Positions 1-12,036 are shown, counted from the first letter of the stretch. The stretch: DNA of 64,000 nt from Bradyrhizobium sp. CCBAU 53340 (GCF_015291645.1 NZ_CP030056.1:620001-684000); one strand, 5' to 3'. Notes: generated from the sequence alone by a model not told the origin. Numbers and translations are program-made.

Positions 1-819
1 CGCCCAGCTCCGATAGCCCTCAAAGGGACGTGCATTGAACGTTCCGGTCGGTCCGTAAGCCGCTCGTAAGAATGCCGAGAGCTGGATATGATCCGATAGC
101 TCCAACTCATTCTCCCAGCACGTCCGCCACTGTATTGGGGGGCGCATCGACCCATCTCCTACGTTTGGCTTCATTGCCGTGTATGCATGAGGTGAGGCGC
201 TACAGCAGGGTGCGCACGGAATCGAGCGCACGGGGCTGCTGCAGGCGCTCTCCTGCGGTTCGGCGAAGAACGACTTGGGAATGCGGCGCAATGCGTAGCA
301 GGCCGCGGGAGCCCTACAGGAATCCTGCTAGAAAGAAGGTGGGTGCGGTCAGGTTGTACAATATACGATGGTATATCGGCGTCCTTTCGCGGACATATCG
401 GCGTCCTGCGAGTTGCGAGACAAAGCACCTCTGATGTATTACTCGCCTTAAAGATGTTTGATGGGGTGATCGAGGTGGTTTGAATGTGTGAACTGGTACG
501 GGCTACTAATGTAAGACATGGCGCGCTCGAACTGGGATAGCGCCTGTTGCTGTTTGCAAGGGGCACGCATGGTGGTGTCGATTGGATGGGGCGCGCTGTC
601 CGATTGATCGTTGTAAAGAGCCCATTGCCGCTTGATAACTGGGTCGCGAGACCAAGGGGTCTGCAGGGCTGAGACCATATGTGAGCTTCAAGAAATGCCT
701 GGGGCGGTGTCGCTATGATTCGCGGTTCACTATGTTCAATGCGCAGCGCCACGATCGTGGTCTCCAAAATCTAACGTGTTGCGTCGGACACGTCACTTTT
801 ATTCCATCGTGGCGCGCGC
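1..819. other. No intact gene; degenerate leader region left of nodD
   Basis: I see no convincing gene here. The open frames on both strands are low-complexity and do not resemble known families. In Bradyrhizobium the nodYABC operon normally starts on this side of a nodD1-type regulator, and the nod box at 820-866 points into this segment, but nothing resembling NodA, NodB or NodC is present. A 76-residue minus-strand frame (448-678) could be a decayed nodY/nodK-like leader gene, but I cannot support that from sequence. A 13-bp direct repeat (atatcggcgtcct) occurs near 373 and 395. Confidence 0.5.
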
Positions 820-866
820 GGGTAAAATCGATTGTTTAGATGAGTTACATCTACACTGCGGATGAA
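820..866 (-). promoter_or_regulatory. nod box (NodD-binding promoter element), near consensus
   Basis: Read on the minus strand the segment has the expected parts in the expected spacing: CATCC, then GATG, then ATCTAAACAATCG followed by ATTTTACC. This matches the conserved nod box core at almost every position. It lies just upstream of nodD but faces away from it, so it would drive transcription leftward, as the nod box between nodD1 and nodYABC does. No intact nodABC follows within the 819 bases that remain. Confidence 0.88.
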
Positions 867-872
867 TGAACA

Positions 873-1814
873 ATGCGGTTTCGTGGCCTAGATCTAAATC
901 TGCTCGTCGCTCTTGATGCCCTGATAGCAGAGCGTAACTTGACGGCAGCAGCACGCAGCATCAACTTGAGCCAGCCCGCAATGAGTGCGGCGGTCGCCCG
1001 CCTGCGTGCGTATTTCAAGGACGAGTTGTTCACGATGAGCGGCCGTGAACTTGTCCTGACCCCACGCGCAGAGGCTCTCGCCTCACCTACTCGCGAAGCG
1101 TTACTGCACATTCAGCTTTCCATCACGTCTCGCGAGCCCTTTAGGCCGGACGAATCAAATCGCCGTTTTCGCCTTTGCATGTCCGATTTCGCGGCTATCG
1201 TGCTTATTCGCAAGGTGATTGAGCGCGTCGCGCGAGAGGCGCCCGGCATCAAATTCGAGCTGATGCCACTGGCCGATCCATTCGACCACCCCCTTCAGCG
1301 GGGTGCGGTCGACTTTATCATTCTTCCCGACGTGTACACGACGGATGAGCATCCGAAGGCCACGCTATTTGATGAGACGCTGGTTTGCGTGGGCTGCCGT
1401 TCCAACAAGCGATTGGCGCGACCGCTGACGTTCTCAAGCTACATGTCCATGGGGCACGTTGCTGTCCGGTTCGGCCGTTCTCGCGTCCCGTCAATCGACG
1501 AATGGTTCATGCAGGAGCATCGAGTTAAGCGGCGCGTGGAGGTCGTGGTTCAGGGCTTCAGCATGATGCCCCACATGCTCGTCGGGACGAACCGGGTAGC
1601 GACCATGCCGGCAACGTTGGTGCGGCATTTCGCAAAATCGCTACCCTTGCGCGTTGCAAAGCTTCCCCTGCCGTTGCCTGGCTTTACGGAGACGCTGCAA
1701 TGGCCTGCACTGCACAACAATGAGCCTGCAAGCAAGTGGATGCGCCAGGTCTTGCTTGAGGAAGCCGCTCGCCTCGGTTCGTCACAGGAGGAACCAAGCC
1801 TGGCTCCTGAGTAG
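873..1814 (+). CDS. nodD: NodD, LysR-family activator of nodulation genes
   Basis: 313 residues, the usual length for NodD. It begins [17 protein letters not shown], the family's signature N-terminus, followed by a LysR winged helix-turn-helix (about residues 20-60, with [15 protein letters not shown]) and a C-terminal inducer-binding domain containing [14 protein letters not shown]. NodD senses plant flavonoids and activates promoters bearing nod boxes. The start fits the family N-terminus; the ribosome-binding site is weak. The N-terminus ([10 protein letters not shown]) and the extended C-terminus look closer to remembered Bradyrhizobium NodD2 than NodD1, although the divergent nod box is the NodD1 arrangement, so I leave the paralogue number open. 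It converges with the nolA remnant. Confidence 0.93.
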   Translation: MRFRGLDLNLLVALDALIAERNLTAAARSINLSQPAMSAAVARLRAYFKDELFTMSGRELVLTPRAEALASPTREALLHIQLSITSREPFRPDESNRRFRLCMSDFAAIVLIRKVIERVAREAPGIKFELMPLADPFDHPLQRGAVDFIILPDVYTTDEHPKATLFDETLVCVGCRSNKRLARPLTFSSYMSMGHVAVRFGRSRVPSIDEWFMQEHRVKRRVEVVVQGFSMMPHMLVGTNRVATMPATLVRHFAKSLPLRVAKLPLPLPGFTETLQWPALHNNEPASKWMRQVLLEEAARLGSSQEEPSLAPE

Positions 1815-2019
1815 CGCGTCCCCCAATTGGGGCCGTTCAGACGCGGCGGAGCATGTCGCGCTAAGCCTTCAATTACTGGCCTCCACGTGACACGGGTTGG
1901 CCGCAGCAAATGACCCGCATGCCCTTGTTGGTCGTCGGAAACGGTGTCGCGCAGCGGCGTCCAGACAGGCGACGGCCCCACTCTGATTGCCGCCGAGCGC
2001 GCCGTTCGAGCAGAGGTAC

Positions 2020-2436
2020 TCACATGTCGACTTTACCCGGAGGTCGGTTCAGATGGTTGGGTAGCTCGTCTAGCCGGACATCTGCGTCGACATTCTGAGC
2101 GAGGCGGCGCAGCAGATCGCGGACGGCGGTTGCGCGCATCACTTCGCGCTCTGCACGTTCCAGCTGCTCGCTCAACAAACGCGAAAGAGACGAGCGTCCT
2201 TCAAGAGCGCTCCGGATTTCCTGAAGCGAAAGGCCGAGCCGGCGAAGTGCGACTATGTGGTAAACGCGTGTCAAACTGTCGGCGTCGTACATGCGATGGC
2301 CGCCGCACGTACGCTGAGAAGCAGTGAGCAGTCCTGTCTGCTCATAGTGACGCAATGCCCGCACCGTGACGCCGGTGGCATCTGCAAGTTCACCAATGCG
2401 CCGCCACCGACGCTTATAGAATGAAGGCCTGTTCAT
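2020..2436 (-). pseudogene. nolA: NolA-like MerR-family regulator, truncated or frameshifted
   Basis: The 138-residue product starts MNRPSFYKRRWRRIGEL and carries a MerR helix-turn-helix (TGVTVRALRHYEQTGLL, GGHRMYD) and a following helix resembling NolA of soybean bradyrhizobia. NolA is about 237 residues; this frame stops roughly 100 residues early. An adjacent minus-strand frame below 2020 contains WTPLRDTVSDDQQGHAGH, weakly like the NolA region after the coiled coil, so a frameshift is the likely cause. NolA is a genotype-specific nodulation regulator and normally sits beside nodD genes. The truncated product keeps its DNA-binding part and could still act, because NolA is known to be made in shorter forms, though those forms lack the N-terminus. 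Confidence 0.75.
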
Positions 2437-2598
2437 AGCCGGACCTGTACAACCTGACGCCAGGGGAGGTTCAAGCGCTTTCGGACCGCTTGCCTGGCAG
2501 GGCGGCGGCGTGTCGTAGATCGAACGAAGCTTGCGATACGCGGGTGTTGCGGCAGGCCATGTAGCGCAATATTGCGCTAATAGCGCATCCGGCCTGAA

Positions 2599-2805
2599 CT
2601 ACGTTGAGGGCGCTACAAGCTGCATCAGCCTGACAAATGAACGCAGATCGTCCGCGGCGGACGTGCGTTCAAGAATGAGCGTCGCGAGTGCTGTGCGATT
2701 CGCAGGAGTTCGCATGCAATCGGGGAGCGCAACGACGGCCTCATCAAGAAGACGTCCGAGCATTAAGAGGTCTTCGGGAGTATAGATGCGGCCTGGCATA
2801 TGCAA
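2599..2805 (-). CDS. Small conserved rhizobial protein of unknown function
   Basis: 68 residues, with the motif TPEDLLMLGRLLDEAV followed by TPANRTALATLILE. I recognise this as the pattern of a small protein recurring in Bradyrhizobium and relatives, without a known function. It looks alpha-helical, with no signal peptide or membrane segment. An AGGGACC sequence just upstream could serve as ribosome-binding site; a second possible start lies two codons in. It stands alone between nolA and IS debris. Confidence 0.55.
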   Translation of the reverse strand: MHMPGRIYTPEDLLMLGRLLDEAVVALPDCMRTPANRTALATLILERTSAADDLRSFVRLMQLVAPST

Positions 2806-2989
2806 CGTGGTCCCTTAGCTTGTATTCAAATCCGTCACGTCGGCGCGGCTCCTTACAAAGGGGTTTGGCTGCTATGAGGCAGAACGGAGACGGACCTGGG
2901 GCGCGTAGGACCGGAGACTTGAAAAAACGCAGGCTCCTCGGCCCGGGCACGGAGAAGCTCTCAGGTGCCCCCGCCTAGAGGAGCGAGTT

Positions 2990-3534
2990 TAAGCGACAAC
3001 GCCCCGCCGAAGCGGCCGATCGCGCGGTGCCGGTCACTGGGAGGGAGACCTCATCCTTGGTCTTGGCAGCTCGGTGATCGGCACGCTGGTTGAGCGTACG
3101 ACGCGCTTCACGATGCTGCTGCATCTTCCCCGGGTTGCGGGGCATGGCGAAGCTCCGCGCATGAAGAATGGGCCTGCTCTCGCAGGGCACGGAGCTGAAG
3201 CGGTGCGCGGCGCGATTACGCGCACCATCATCAGCTTGCCCGAAGAGCTGCGTCGTTCGCTGACCTGGGATCAGGGAGCTGAAATGGCTCAGCACGATCG
3301 TCTTAAGATCGACGCGGGTGTCCAAATCTACTTCTGCGATCCGCAAAGCCCATGGCAGCGTGGCACCAACGAGAACACAAATGGGCTGCTGCGTCAGTAC
3401 TTCCCGAAAGGCACCGACCTGAGCGGCCACAGCGCCGACGAGATCGCCGCTGTGGCCGCGGCCCTCAATGCTCGACCGAGAAAAACCCTGGGTTAGAAAA
3501 CGCCGGCAGAGGCCCTTGACGAGTTGCTATCGTG
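2990..3534 (+). pseudogene. IS30-family transposase, 3' part only
   Basis: The frame reads WEGDLILG near its start, then TLVERTTRFTMLLHLP, LTWDQGAEMAQH and CDPQSPWQRGTNENTNGLLR, the DDE-domain motifs of IS30 transposases. The N-terminal DNA-binding half is missing. An in-frame TAG at about 3494 replaces the tryptophan expected after KTLG, after which KTPAEALDELLS continues to a second stop at 3534. It is therefore 5'-truncated and carries a nonsense mutation. It abuts and truncates the IS3 remnant to its right; the GA-rich stretch to about 3585 is probably the IS30 right end. Confidence 0.8.
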
Positions 3535-3544
3535 AGTGAACACA

Positions 3545-4348
3545 ATCTGTGTTGCGACGACCGCTTGAATCCGCCTTGAACGCCGCGATCGGAATGGTGG
3601 ATCAGGCCGGCACTTGGCCGCCGCGCCGCGATCGCCATCCGCAACGCCGCCAAGGCCAGCTCGGCGCGCAAATGATCCGCCATCGCCTAGCCGACAATCC
3701 TGCGGCTGTACAGATCCATGACGGCAGCCAGATAGAGCCAGCCCTGATCGGTCTCGATGTAGGTGATATCGGCCAGCCAGATCCGGTTCGGCGCAGTGGC
3801 GATGAAGTTGCGGTCGAGCAGATTGGGGGCGATCGGCAGGTCGTGGCGGCTGTCGGTGGTCCGCACCCGACGTGGCCGCGCCATGATGGCCCTGCTGCCG
3901 TGACGCCGCATCAACCGCTCGATGCGACCACGGCTCGCCCCGCGGCCCTGATCCTTCAACTCGGCATGGATACGCGGGCTGCCATAACGCCCGCGGGTGT
4001 CGCGGTGGACCCGCCTGATGTCGTCGACGAGGTCACGATTGGCAGCAGATCGTCGGCTCCCCGGGCGCGAGCGCCAGGCATAATGCGCAGCCGCTCGTTC
4101 TCTCGCTGCAAACGCGCGATCTCTGCCGCGTGGTCCGCCGACGGCAGCGTCGCCCGCGTCGTGGGGCGCCGCGCCGCCGCCGTCGGCTGCAGCCGAACCC
4201 CTCGCTGCTCCACCCACCGCCGCAGCACGGACTCTCGCAAGCCAAGCTCCTTGGCAACAGATCCGATCGAGCGCCAACTCGATGTTACGAGATCAACCGC
4301 TTGCCGCTTGTAGTCGTCCGTAAGCGACCGACGCTGACGTCCTTCCAT
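3545..4348 (-). pseudogene. IS3-family transposase (OrfA/OrfB), truncated and frameshifted
   Basis: OrfA begins at 4348 (MEGRQRRSLTDDYKRQAVDL, a helix-turn-helix typical of IS3 OrfA). OrfB follows in a different frame with YGSPRIHAELKDQG, NRIWLADITYIETDQGWLYL and, in yet another frame, LIHHSDRGVQ, the DDE catalytic core. Reading needs at least two frame changes, and the C-terminus after the HHSDRG motif is cut off at the IS30 junction near 3585. No active transposase is expected. Confidence 0.8.
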
Positions 4349-4390
4349 CCGACACCTCCTGGCTCTTCGAGCCTACTACAGGTGTCCATC

Positions 4391-4967
4391 AATTCGGAGG
4401 AGGTTCACGGGTGCAACAAGGGAGATCGGTAATATCCGGAGCCAATGTGCGGTGTGGCACCGGGCTGTTTCTGATCGGTGCGGCATTCAGCGGCAGAGGC
4501 TCAACAGGTCATTTGAACAGGCCGGGGGGCAGGCGGTTTGCTTTTGGCGGCCCTGTGGCGAAAGGAGTGATCTGTGAACGGCGGCATTATTGGTTCGGAT
4601 TGTGTGTGCTTCCAGCTGATTAATGTCGGTCTGCAGGAGCGGCCTTGGGATAAACCACTTGAATCGACCGCAGGGTCAGGTTGTACACGGAAAAGGTGGA
4701 AGCGCACAGGCGTGCCGAGTGAGCTCGATTGGTAAGCAATGGCTATGGCGATCGCGCTAGATGCTGTCGGTTAGGGCTGCATTTTGACGCCTTGCTGTGT
4801 GACAGCCTCGAGTGTCTTCAACCGAACCCATAGAGCCCAATGTGGGGCACTGTGACCGGCTTTGAACAAACCAAGAGGTGAGGTGCGGCTGGTCCGCAAC
4901 AGAGATAGGGAAAGCAGCGCGACCTGCGGCAGCAGGCGGATGTCGGGCTGCATAGAGGAGGATCTGG
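4391..4967. other. Intergenic region upstream of the aminotransferase operon
   Basis: No credible gene. The segment holds the promoter region of the operon starting at 4968. I see no nod box. GG and GC pairs near 4850 are one base too far apart for a good sigma-54 site. Confidence 0.4.
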
Positions 4968-6056
4968 ATGTCAGGTGACGAGGAATACCTTCATCGACAT
5001 GCTATGGCAGACAGGAGTCTCGCGGAAGGCAGATCCGCCGGGATCGCTGCGTACTCGCTGCCATGCGTGAACCTCAACAGGAACGAAAACCCGTTCCCGA
5101 TGCCTGACGTAGTCATGCGGGCTGCGTTTGCCGCGATTGGAACCCACAATAGGTATCCGGAGGAGGACAGCGGCGGCTTACGATCAGCGGCCGCGCGAGC
5201 CTATGGGGTCTCTGTCGAGCAGGTGATCGCAGGAAATGGCTCATCGGAGATTCTCGCACTTATTTACCGGGGGTTTCTTGCCGCTGGCGATACTGTCGGA
5301 ATGTTGTCGCCCGGCTTTTCGTTCAATCATAAATTGGCGGCGGTGAACGGAGCGCGCTTGCTTGAAGTTGATTGGGCCGATCACAATGCTCTGCCGGCGA
5401 GCCAAAGTGTTCGGCAGGCGGCAGGAGACGCAAAGTTCATCGTGCTCGCCAACCCAAATAACCCAACAGGGACATTCGTTCAGATCGCGGAAATTGAGCG
5501 ACTGGTCGCTGAAACGGATCAGCTTATCGTGCTCGATGAGGCGTATGTCGACTTTGCTCCAGACAATGCACTGGGTCTGATCGACCGATATCAGAATCTT
5601 CTGCTGCTAAGGACGTTTTCGAAGAGTTACGCTGCAGCGGGCCTTCGCATCGGCTTTGGCCTCGGTAACCCGCGGGTGATTGCAAGACTGCGTAGCATAC
5701 AGAACCCTTTCAACATGAGCGTGATTAGCCAGTCCGTTGGCGTCAGCATCCTCGAGCATCGTAATGCCTACGATCAGTGCATTGAATGCATTGTTCAGGA
5801 AAGGGAGAGAACTATGGTGGCGCTGTCGGCGCTTGGATTCTATGTCCTGCCATCACATGCAAACTTTGTATTGGCTCGCGTACCGCTTGGGTACGACGGT
5901 AGATGGTGGCAGCAAGCCTTAGAGAGGAAGAATGTGAACGTTGCGGTGTTTCCCGAGGGGGACCTTGGGGGCTTCATAAGAATCTCAATAGGTGCGGCGG
6001 AGCAGATGGACACCTGTTTATCTGTGGTCAGTGGCATTGCTGGGGGGCTGATCTGA
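4968..6056 (+). CDS. Histidinol-phosphate aminotransferase-like PLP enzyme
   Basis: 362 residues, the usual size of HisC-type class I/II aminotransferases. Visible motifs are NLNRNENP (about 36-43), GNGSSEIL, ANPNNPTG (161-168), DEAYVDF (190-196) and TFSKSYAAAGLRIGFG, with Lys219 as the pyridoxal-phosphate lysine. GGAGG lies upstream of the ATG and fixes the start. The family transfers amino groups between glutamate and histidinol phosphate, aromatic amino acids or specialised metabolites. A stand-alone hisC homologue in a symbiosis island, followed 37 bp later by a flavin oxidoreductase, suggests a specialised role rather than histidine synthesis; that is inference. Confidence 0.85.
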   Translation: MSGDEEYLHRHAMADRSLAEGRSAGIAAYSLPCVNLNRNENPFPMPDVVMRAAFAAIGTHNRYPEEDSGGLRSAAARAYGVSVEQVIAGNGSSEILALIYRGFLAAGDTVGMLSPGFSFNHKLAAVNGARLLEVDWADHNALPASQSVRQAAGDAKFIVLANPNNPTGTFVQIAEIERLVAETDQLIVLDEAYVDFAPDNALGLIDRYQNLLLLRTFSKSYAAAGLRIGFGLGNPRVIARLRSIQNPFNMSVISQSVGVSILEHRNAYDQCIECIVQERERTMVALSALGFYVLPSHANFVLARVPLGYDGRWWQQALERKNVNVAVFPEGDLGGFIRISIGAAEQMDTCLSVVSGIAGGLI

Positions 6057-6093
6057 TTAATGAGAACGATTTCGTCAAATCGGGAGGACTAAC

Positions 6094-7107
6094 GTGACAA
6101 ATGTATCACGTCGAATACGGCTTGGAATCTTTGACCACTTGGACGAAGACGGTCTCGACTTATCGCAGCAGTATAACGATCGACTGGTGTTGGCCGAAGC
6201 GTGTGACCGGTTGGGATACCACGCGTACCATCTTGCCGAGCACCATTGCACACCGCACGGGCGATCGCCCTCGCCTAACGTATTTCTGTCGAGCGTTGCG
6301 CAGCGTACGAAGCAGCTCCGCATCGGGCCGATGGTCATGCTGCTAAGCCTTCAGCACCCCCTTCGGGCCTATGAAGAGGCATGCATGCTGGATCATTTGA
6401 GCGGCGGTCGTCTTGAGCTCGGTATCGGGTGGGGCTCTCTACCGATTGAATTGGGGTACTTCGGGGTTAGCGCAGAGAGCGCTCGCGAGCTGTATTCCGA
6501 AGGAATGGAGATCTTGACCAGAGCGATGCGAGGCGGGACCTTGTCCTACGAAGGTCAGCATTATCGCCTCCACGAAGTGCCGTTAGCAATTACGCCTTAT
6601 CAGCGTCCCCATCCACCGACCTGGATTCCCGTGAGCCAGCCCGGCTCTGCGCGAGCGGCCGCTGAGATCGGTGCCAATATCGCGAGCATTGGCCCGGCCT
6701 CTATGGTTCGGAAATCGACTGACGCGTACCGCGCGTGCAATTGGCGCGGAGGGGCTCCGCTTGTCGGTTTGCTTCGCATGATTGTAGCAGACACTTCGGA
6801 AGCTCATGCGTATTCGCTAGCTGCAGCGGCTTACGACAGATGGCTCACGAGCTTTAGGGTCCTTTATGATCTCAGCGGGGTACCTGCCCCTCCGAACCTT
6901 CCGCCAACCTTCGAAGCAGCAATTGAAAGTGAATTGTGCGTTGTCGGAACCGCCGCTTCTGTGCGAAGTGTCCTTATTGATCACCTGGAGCAAGCGGGAG
7001 CTAACTATCTTCTCTGCCAAGTGGCCTTTGGCGATCTCCCGCTTGTTGCGGCCTTGAACACGGCGACTATTCTCCGGTCCGAACTTATGGCGGGAGGCGG
7101 CCCATGA
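6094..7107 (+). CDS. Luciferase-like (LLM class) flavin-dependent oxidoreductase
   Basis: 337 residues with the bacterial luciferase-like fold: RLGIFDHLDEDG at the start, YHLAEHHCTPHG, PMVMLLSLQHPLRAYEEACMLD, SGGRLELGIGWGS and PTWIPVSQPGSARAAAEIGA. The GTG start is preceded by GGGAGGA. LLM enzymes use reduced flavin and oxygen to oxidise or cleave small molecules. It is 37 bp downstream of the HisC-like gene on the same strand, so the two are probably co-transcribed and act on one pathway; the substrate cannot be read from sequence. A strong hairpin 100 bp downstream probably ends the transcript. Confidence 0.85.
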   Translation: MTNVSRRIRLGIFDHLDEDGLDLSQQYNDRLVLAEACDRLGYHAYHLAEHHCTPHGRSPSPNVFLSSVAQRTKQLRIGPMVMLLSLQHPLRAYEEACMLDHLSGGRLELGIGWGSLPIELGYFGVSAESARELYSEGMEILTRAMRGGTLSYEGQHYRLHEVPLAITPYQRPHPPTWIPVSQPGSARAAAEIGANIASIGPASMVRKSTDAYRACNWRGGAPLVGLLRMIVADTSEAHAYSLAAAAYDRWLTSFRVLYDLSGVPAPPNLPPTFEAAIESELCVVGTAASVRSVLIDHLEQAGANYLLCQVAFGDLPLVAALNTATILRSELMAGGGP

Positions 7108-7206
7108 ACCTCTTAGGATAAGAGTGATAAACCTTTCGGTGGGCTGAAGCCCATGATCCTCTCTGGACAGGCGCTGCGGCGCCAGGTCGAGCGCCTGTGA
7201 AGCGGA

Positions 7207-7243
7207 TGCCCGCTCGGCTGCACCTAGTGCAGTCGAGCGGGCA
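7207..7243. terminator. Strong hairpin after the aminotransferase/LLM operon
   Basis: A 17-bp stem (7207-7223 with 7227-7243, one G-T pair) closes a 3-base loop CTA. There is no clear T run after it. It is placed about 100 bp past the LLM stop, so a transcription terminator or mRNA-stabilising hairpin is likely. Confidence 0.5.
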
Positions 7244-7509
7244 CATCAAGTGTTCGAAGCATGGTTGTCCCAGGCGGCGCGGGTGAGTACTCCAGGTCTG
7301 CTCATTCGGCGGGCTTTCCGGGCGCTGAACGAGCGAGTGGTGGTGCCTCGCAAGGTGGCGAGGTCCGATGACCTCGAGGTGGGCTCTGTATTTAACAGGA
7401 GAGTGACGACCGACTGAGGGCGGATCAGTCAGCCGAGCAATGCGAAATGTCAAAGAGAGACAGAAGCTGTTGTAGTAGGAGGTTAGATGGCGAGAAGTTG
7501 GTTAGGAAG

Positions 7510-7773
7510 ATGAAGGTTTGTGAACTTGTCGAGCTTTTGTCGAGATGCGAGCAGGATGCGGTAGTCGTCATCACGGACGGTTCGTCGTCCTCGATTGCCG
7601 TGGCTGTGGTTTGCACGGTCCAAACCGGATGGGCCCACAGCCAGCAAGCGAACCCCAATTTGTCATTCCTGCCCGACGGATTGGATCATGCCATGTTACC
7701 GAGAGGTAGCAATTTGGCGCGTGGGGTGAGATTACTTGGCCCTAGATGTGAGCCGTTGTTGCTCCTTCAGTAG
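7510..7773 (+). CDS. Small hypothetical protein
   Basis: 87 residues beginning MKVCELVELLSRCEQDAVVVITDG, the shape of short proteins that open with an 'M-V-EL' helix followed by a hydrophobic strand. AGGAAG lies directly before the ATG. An upstream in-frame start at 7447 would add 21 residues of unlikely composition. I do not recognise a function; it may be only a remnant. Confidence 0.35.
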   Translation: MKVCELVELLSRCEQDAVVVITDGSSSSIAVAVVCTVQTGWAHSQQANPNLSFLPDGLDHAMLPRGSNLARGVRLLGPRCEPLLLLQ

Positions 7774-7861
7774 ACATTCCGGGGACGACAGTGCCGGCGT
7801 CTGTCCCCAGTCTGGCGTCATCCGTGCTTGACTGTTGGACGGGCGGCTCGTTCCGACAAAG

Positions 7862-8003
7862 GCATGGAACTTGGCGACTCCCATTTGGAACTTCTGGAAC
7901 TACATCAGCAGCCGTAGACTTTGACTGACCCCCAACGATTATCCAGCCCTGAGTACACTCTGGCTGTTGGATTCCCGATTGGGGTCGTAGCGACGGGAGC
8001 TGA
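7862..8003 (-). pseudogene. IS3-family OrfB remnant, C-terminal side (split by composite copy A)
   Basis: Joined to 12037-12350 after removing the 4-kb composite and one copy of the 6-bp repeat AGCTGA, the minus strand reads continuously from LRYAKAPRQL into PSLRPQSGIQQPE. This shows the composite inserted into an already existing IS3-type transposase gene. Confidence 0.65.
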
Positions 8004-8131
8004 TGTAGCGCGGCAATCTGGGTAGGAAGTGCGCGGCAATCAGGATGGCGAGGCGTGTCGCGGCCTGATGATGATTGCCGCGATGATTGTCGCGCGCAAG
8101 AGTTTTGTTGAACTCTGATTGTCGCGCAGCG

Positions 8132-10556
<2,425 letters not shown>

Positions 10557-10690
10557 TCATCTCCGAGCACGTCGGCTCTTTGGCTCTAGCTGGTTTCCTG
10601 ATCCAGATCTGTTCGATCGTTGCGCCCATTCGGGTCGTCGCCTTCTCACACCCCCTTCGCCAACGTCAGGCTATTTCGTGCTGCATGCAG

Positions 10691-11716
10691 TCATGCCGTC
10701 ACTGCCTGCGCTGGGTTCCGATAATCCTCCTTCCGGGTGAGCATGGCCCAAATCGTCCGAGCCATCTTGTTCGCCAAGGCGATCGCCACAAGCATGCGCG
10801 GCTTCCTCGCCAGCATCTGCGCCAGCCAGGATCCGCTAGGGATCGACTTGCGCCCGAGCCAGTTCAGCCGCGACATCGCCCCAACGATGAGCAACTGGCG
10901 AATGTCCGCCTGTCCTTCCTTCGAAACGCGTCCGAGCCTTTCCTTTCCCCCTGAGGAATGTTGCCGTGGGACCAAGCCGAGCCAAGCCGCGAAGTCTCGG
11001 CCACGTCGAAAGGCCGCCATGTCGGGCGCGAAAGCCTCGATCGCGAGTGCGGTCAGCGGGCCGACCCCCGGCATTGTCTGCAGCCGCTGCGCCGTGACCG
11101 TCCGCGTCGCCAACTTCTTGAGCTGCTCTGCCTTGGCATCGATCCGCTCCGTCTTGTAGGCGATCTGATCAATGAGACTCCGACATTCCTCGCGGACCAG
11201 TTCTGGTAGATCGCTGTTCGGATCTTCGAGGATTGCGTCAATGCGTTTAAGTTGTTCGATTCCTTGCGGGATGATATGGCCGAATTCGTAGAGAACAGAA
11301 CGCAGCGCATTCACCAGATCGGTGCGCTGATGAACAAGGCGCTTCCGAGCCCGAAAGAGCACTGCCCTGGCCTGCTGTTCTTCCGATTTCGGCTCGACGA
11401 AGCGCATCTCGGGGCGCTGTGCCGCGATCACGATTGCTTCGGCATCAGCCGCGTCGTTCTTTTGGCGTTTCACAAAAGGCTTCACATATTGCGGAGCGAT
11501 CAGTTTCACTTCATGGCCGAGCTTGACCATCTCCCGTGCCCAATAGTGGGCGCTGCCACAGGCTTCCATCACCACCACTGCCGATGGGTGGCCCGCCATG
11601 AACTTCCGAAACTGAAGCCGCGACAGTTTCTTTCGAAATTTCAAGTGTCCCGCCATTGACGCCCCGTGGAGCTGAAACACATTCTTGGCTAGATCCACTC
11701 CGATCACCGTATCCAT
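10691..11716 (-). CDS. IS110-family DEDD recombinase (lineage A, copy A)
   Basis: 341 residues from MDTVIGVDLAKNVFQLHG. It has the DEDD RuvC-like N-domain (first Asp in GVDLAKN, Glu in VVVMEACGSAHYWA, Asp pair in KNDAADAEAI) and the C-terminal Tnp20 domain (TMPGVGPLTALAIEAF, HSSGGKERLGRVSKEG) that carries the catalytic serine in this family. IS110 recombinases use a noncoding bridge RNA to pair donor and target DNA. The start at the family N-terminus is preferred over a GTG 12 codons upstream. The product equals those at 39554 and 55670. Confidence 0.92.
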   Translation of the reverse strand: MDTVIGVDLAKNVFQLHGASMAGHLKFRKKLSRLQFRKFMAGHPSAVVVMEACGSAHYWAREMVKLGHEVKLIAPQYVKPFVKRQKNDAADAEAIVIAAQRPEMRFVEPKSEEQQARAVLFRARKRLVHQRTDLVNALRSVLYEFGHIIPQGIEQLKRIDAILEDPNSDLPELVREECRSLIDQIAYKTERIDAKAEQLKKLATRTVTAQRLQTMPGVGPLTALAIEAFAPDMAAFRRGRDFAAWLGLVPRQHSSGGKERLGRVSKEGQADIRQLLIVGAMSRLNWLGRKSIPSGSWLAQMLARKPRMLVAIALANKMARTIWAMLTRKEDYRNPAQAVTA

Positions 11717-11809
11717 CAATTTGCCGTCCTCTTCGCTTCGGGGTTCAAACACTGCGTTCTTGGCACATTACGATGCCGTCTGGGGAGGGCGGCAACCATC
11801 CCATCTCAT

Positions 11810-11984
11810 CTGGTGATCTGTGATGTGTCGGCCGGGCACGCGAGTGATTCCTCTTGGCGGAAGAACCACTTGCATAACCCCGCCGGCCGCGATCACCAGT
11901 CGGCGCGGTCCTCCTCGGGATCGCGCCGACGCTGGGCTCGTAACTCCGGTCGGGCTACGCCCTCCCTACGTCACGAGCCCAGCG
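11810..11984 (-). ncRNA. Candidate IS110 bridge RNA (copy A)
   Basis: Noncoding segment between the element's left end and the IS110 gene, folding as described for copy B (39286-39460). All stem sequences are the same as in copies B and C. Confidence 0.6.
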
Positions 11985-12036
11985 AAACTCTCTCACCTTG
12001 ATTGACGCTGCCTTCCATCCTGATCGCCGCGCGACA

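Noticed and set aside
171..767. 198-residue minus-strand frame downstream of the nod box
   Set aside because: Composition is low-complexity Ser/Pro/Arg with no resemblance to NodA, NodB, NodC or NodY that I can defend.
348..4687. The 13-mer GTCAGGTTGTACA occurs at 348, at 4675 and, inverted, at 2446 just upstream of nolA
   Set aside because: In 64 kb, many 13-mers recur by chance, and the contexts share no other feature, so a regulatory motif is not supported.
4845..4870. Possible sigma-54 promoter before the HisC-like gene
   Set aside because: GG and GC are 11 rather than 10 bp apart and the hexamers match poorly.
7154..7201. 15-codon frame MILSGQALRRQVERL resembling the start of a dCTP deaminase
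   Set aside because: It stops after 15 codons and nothing similar follows in other frames; too short to support.
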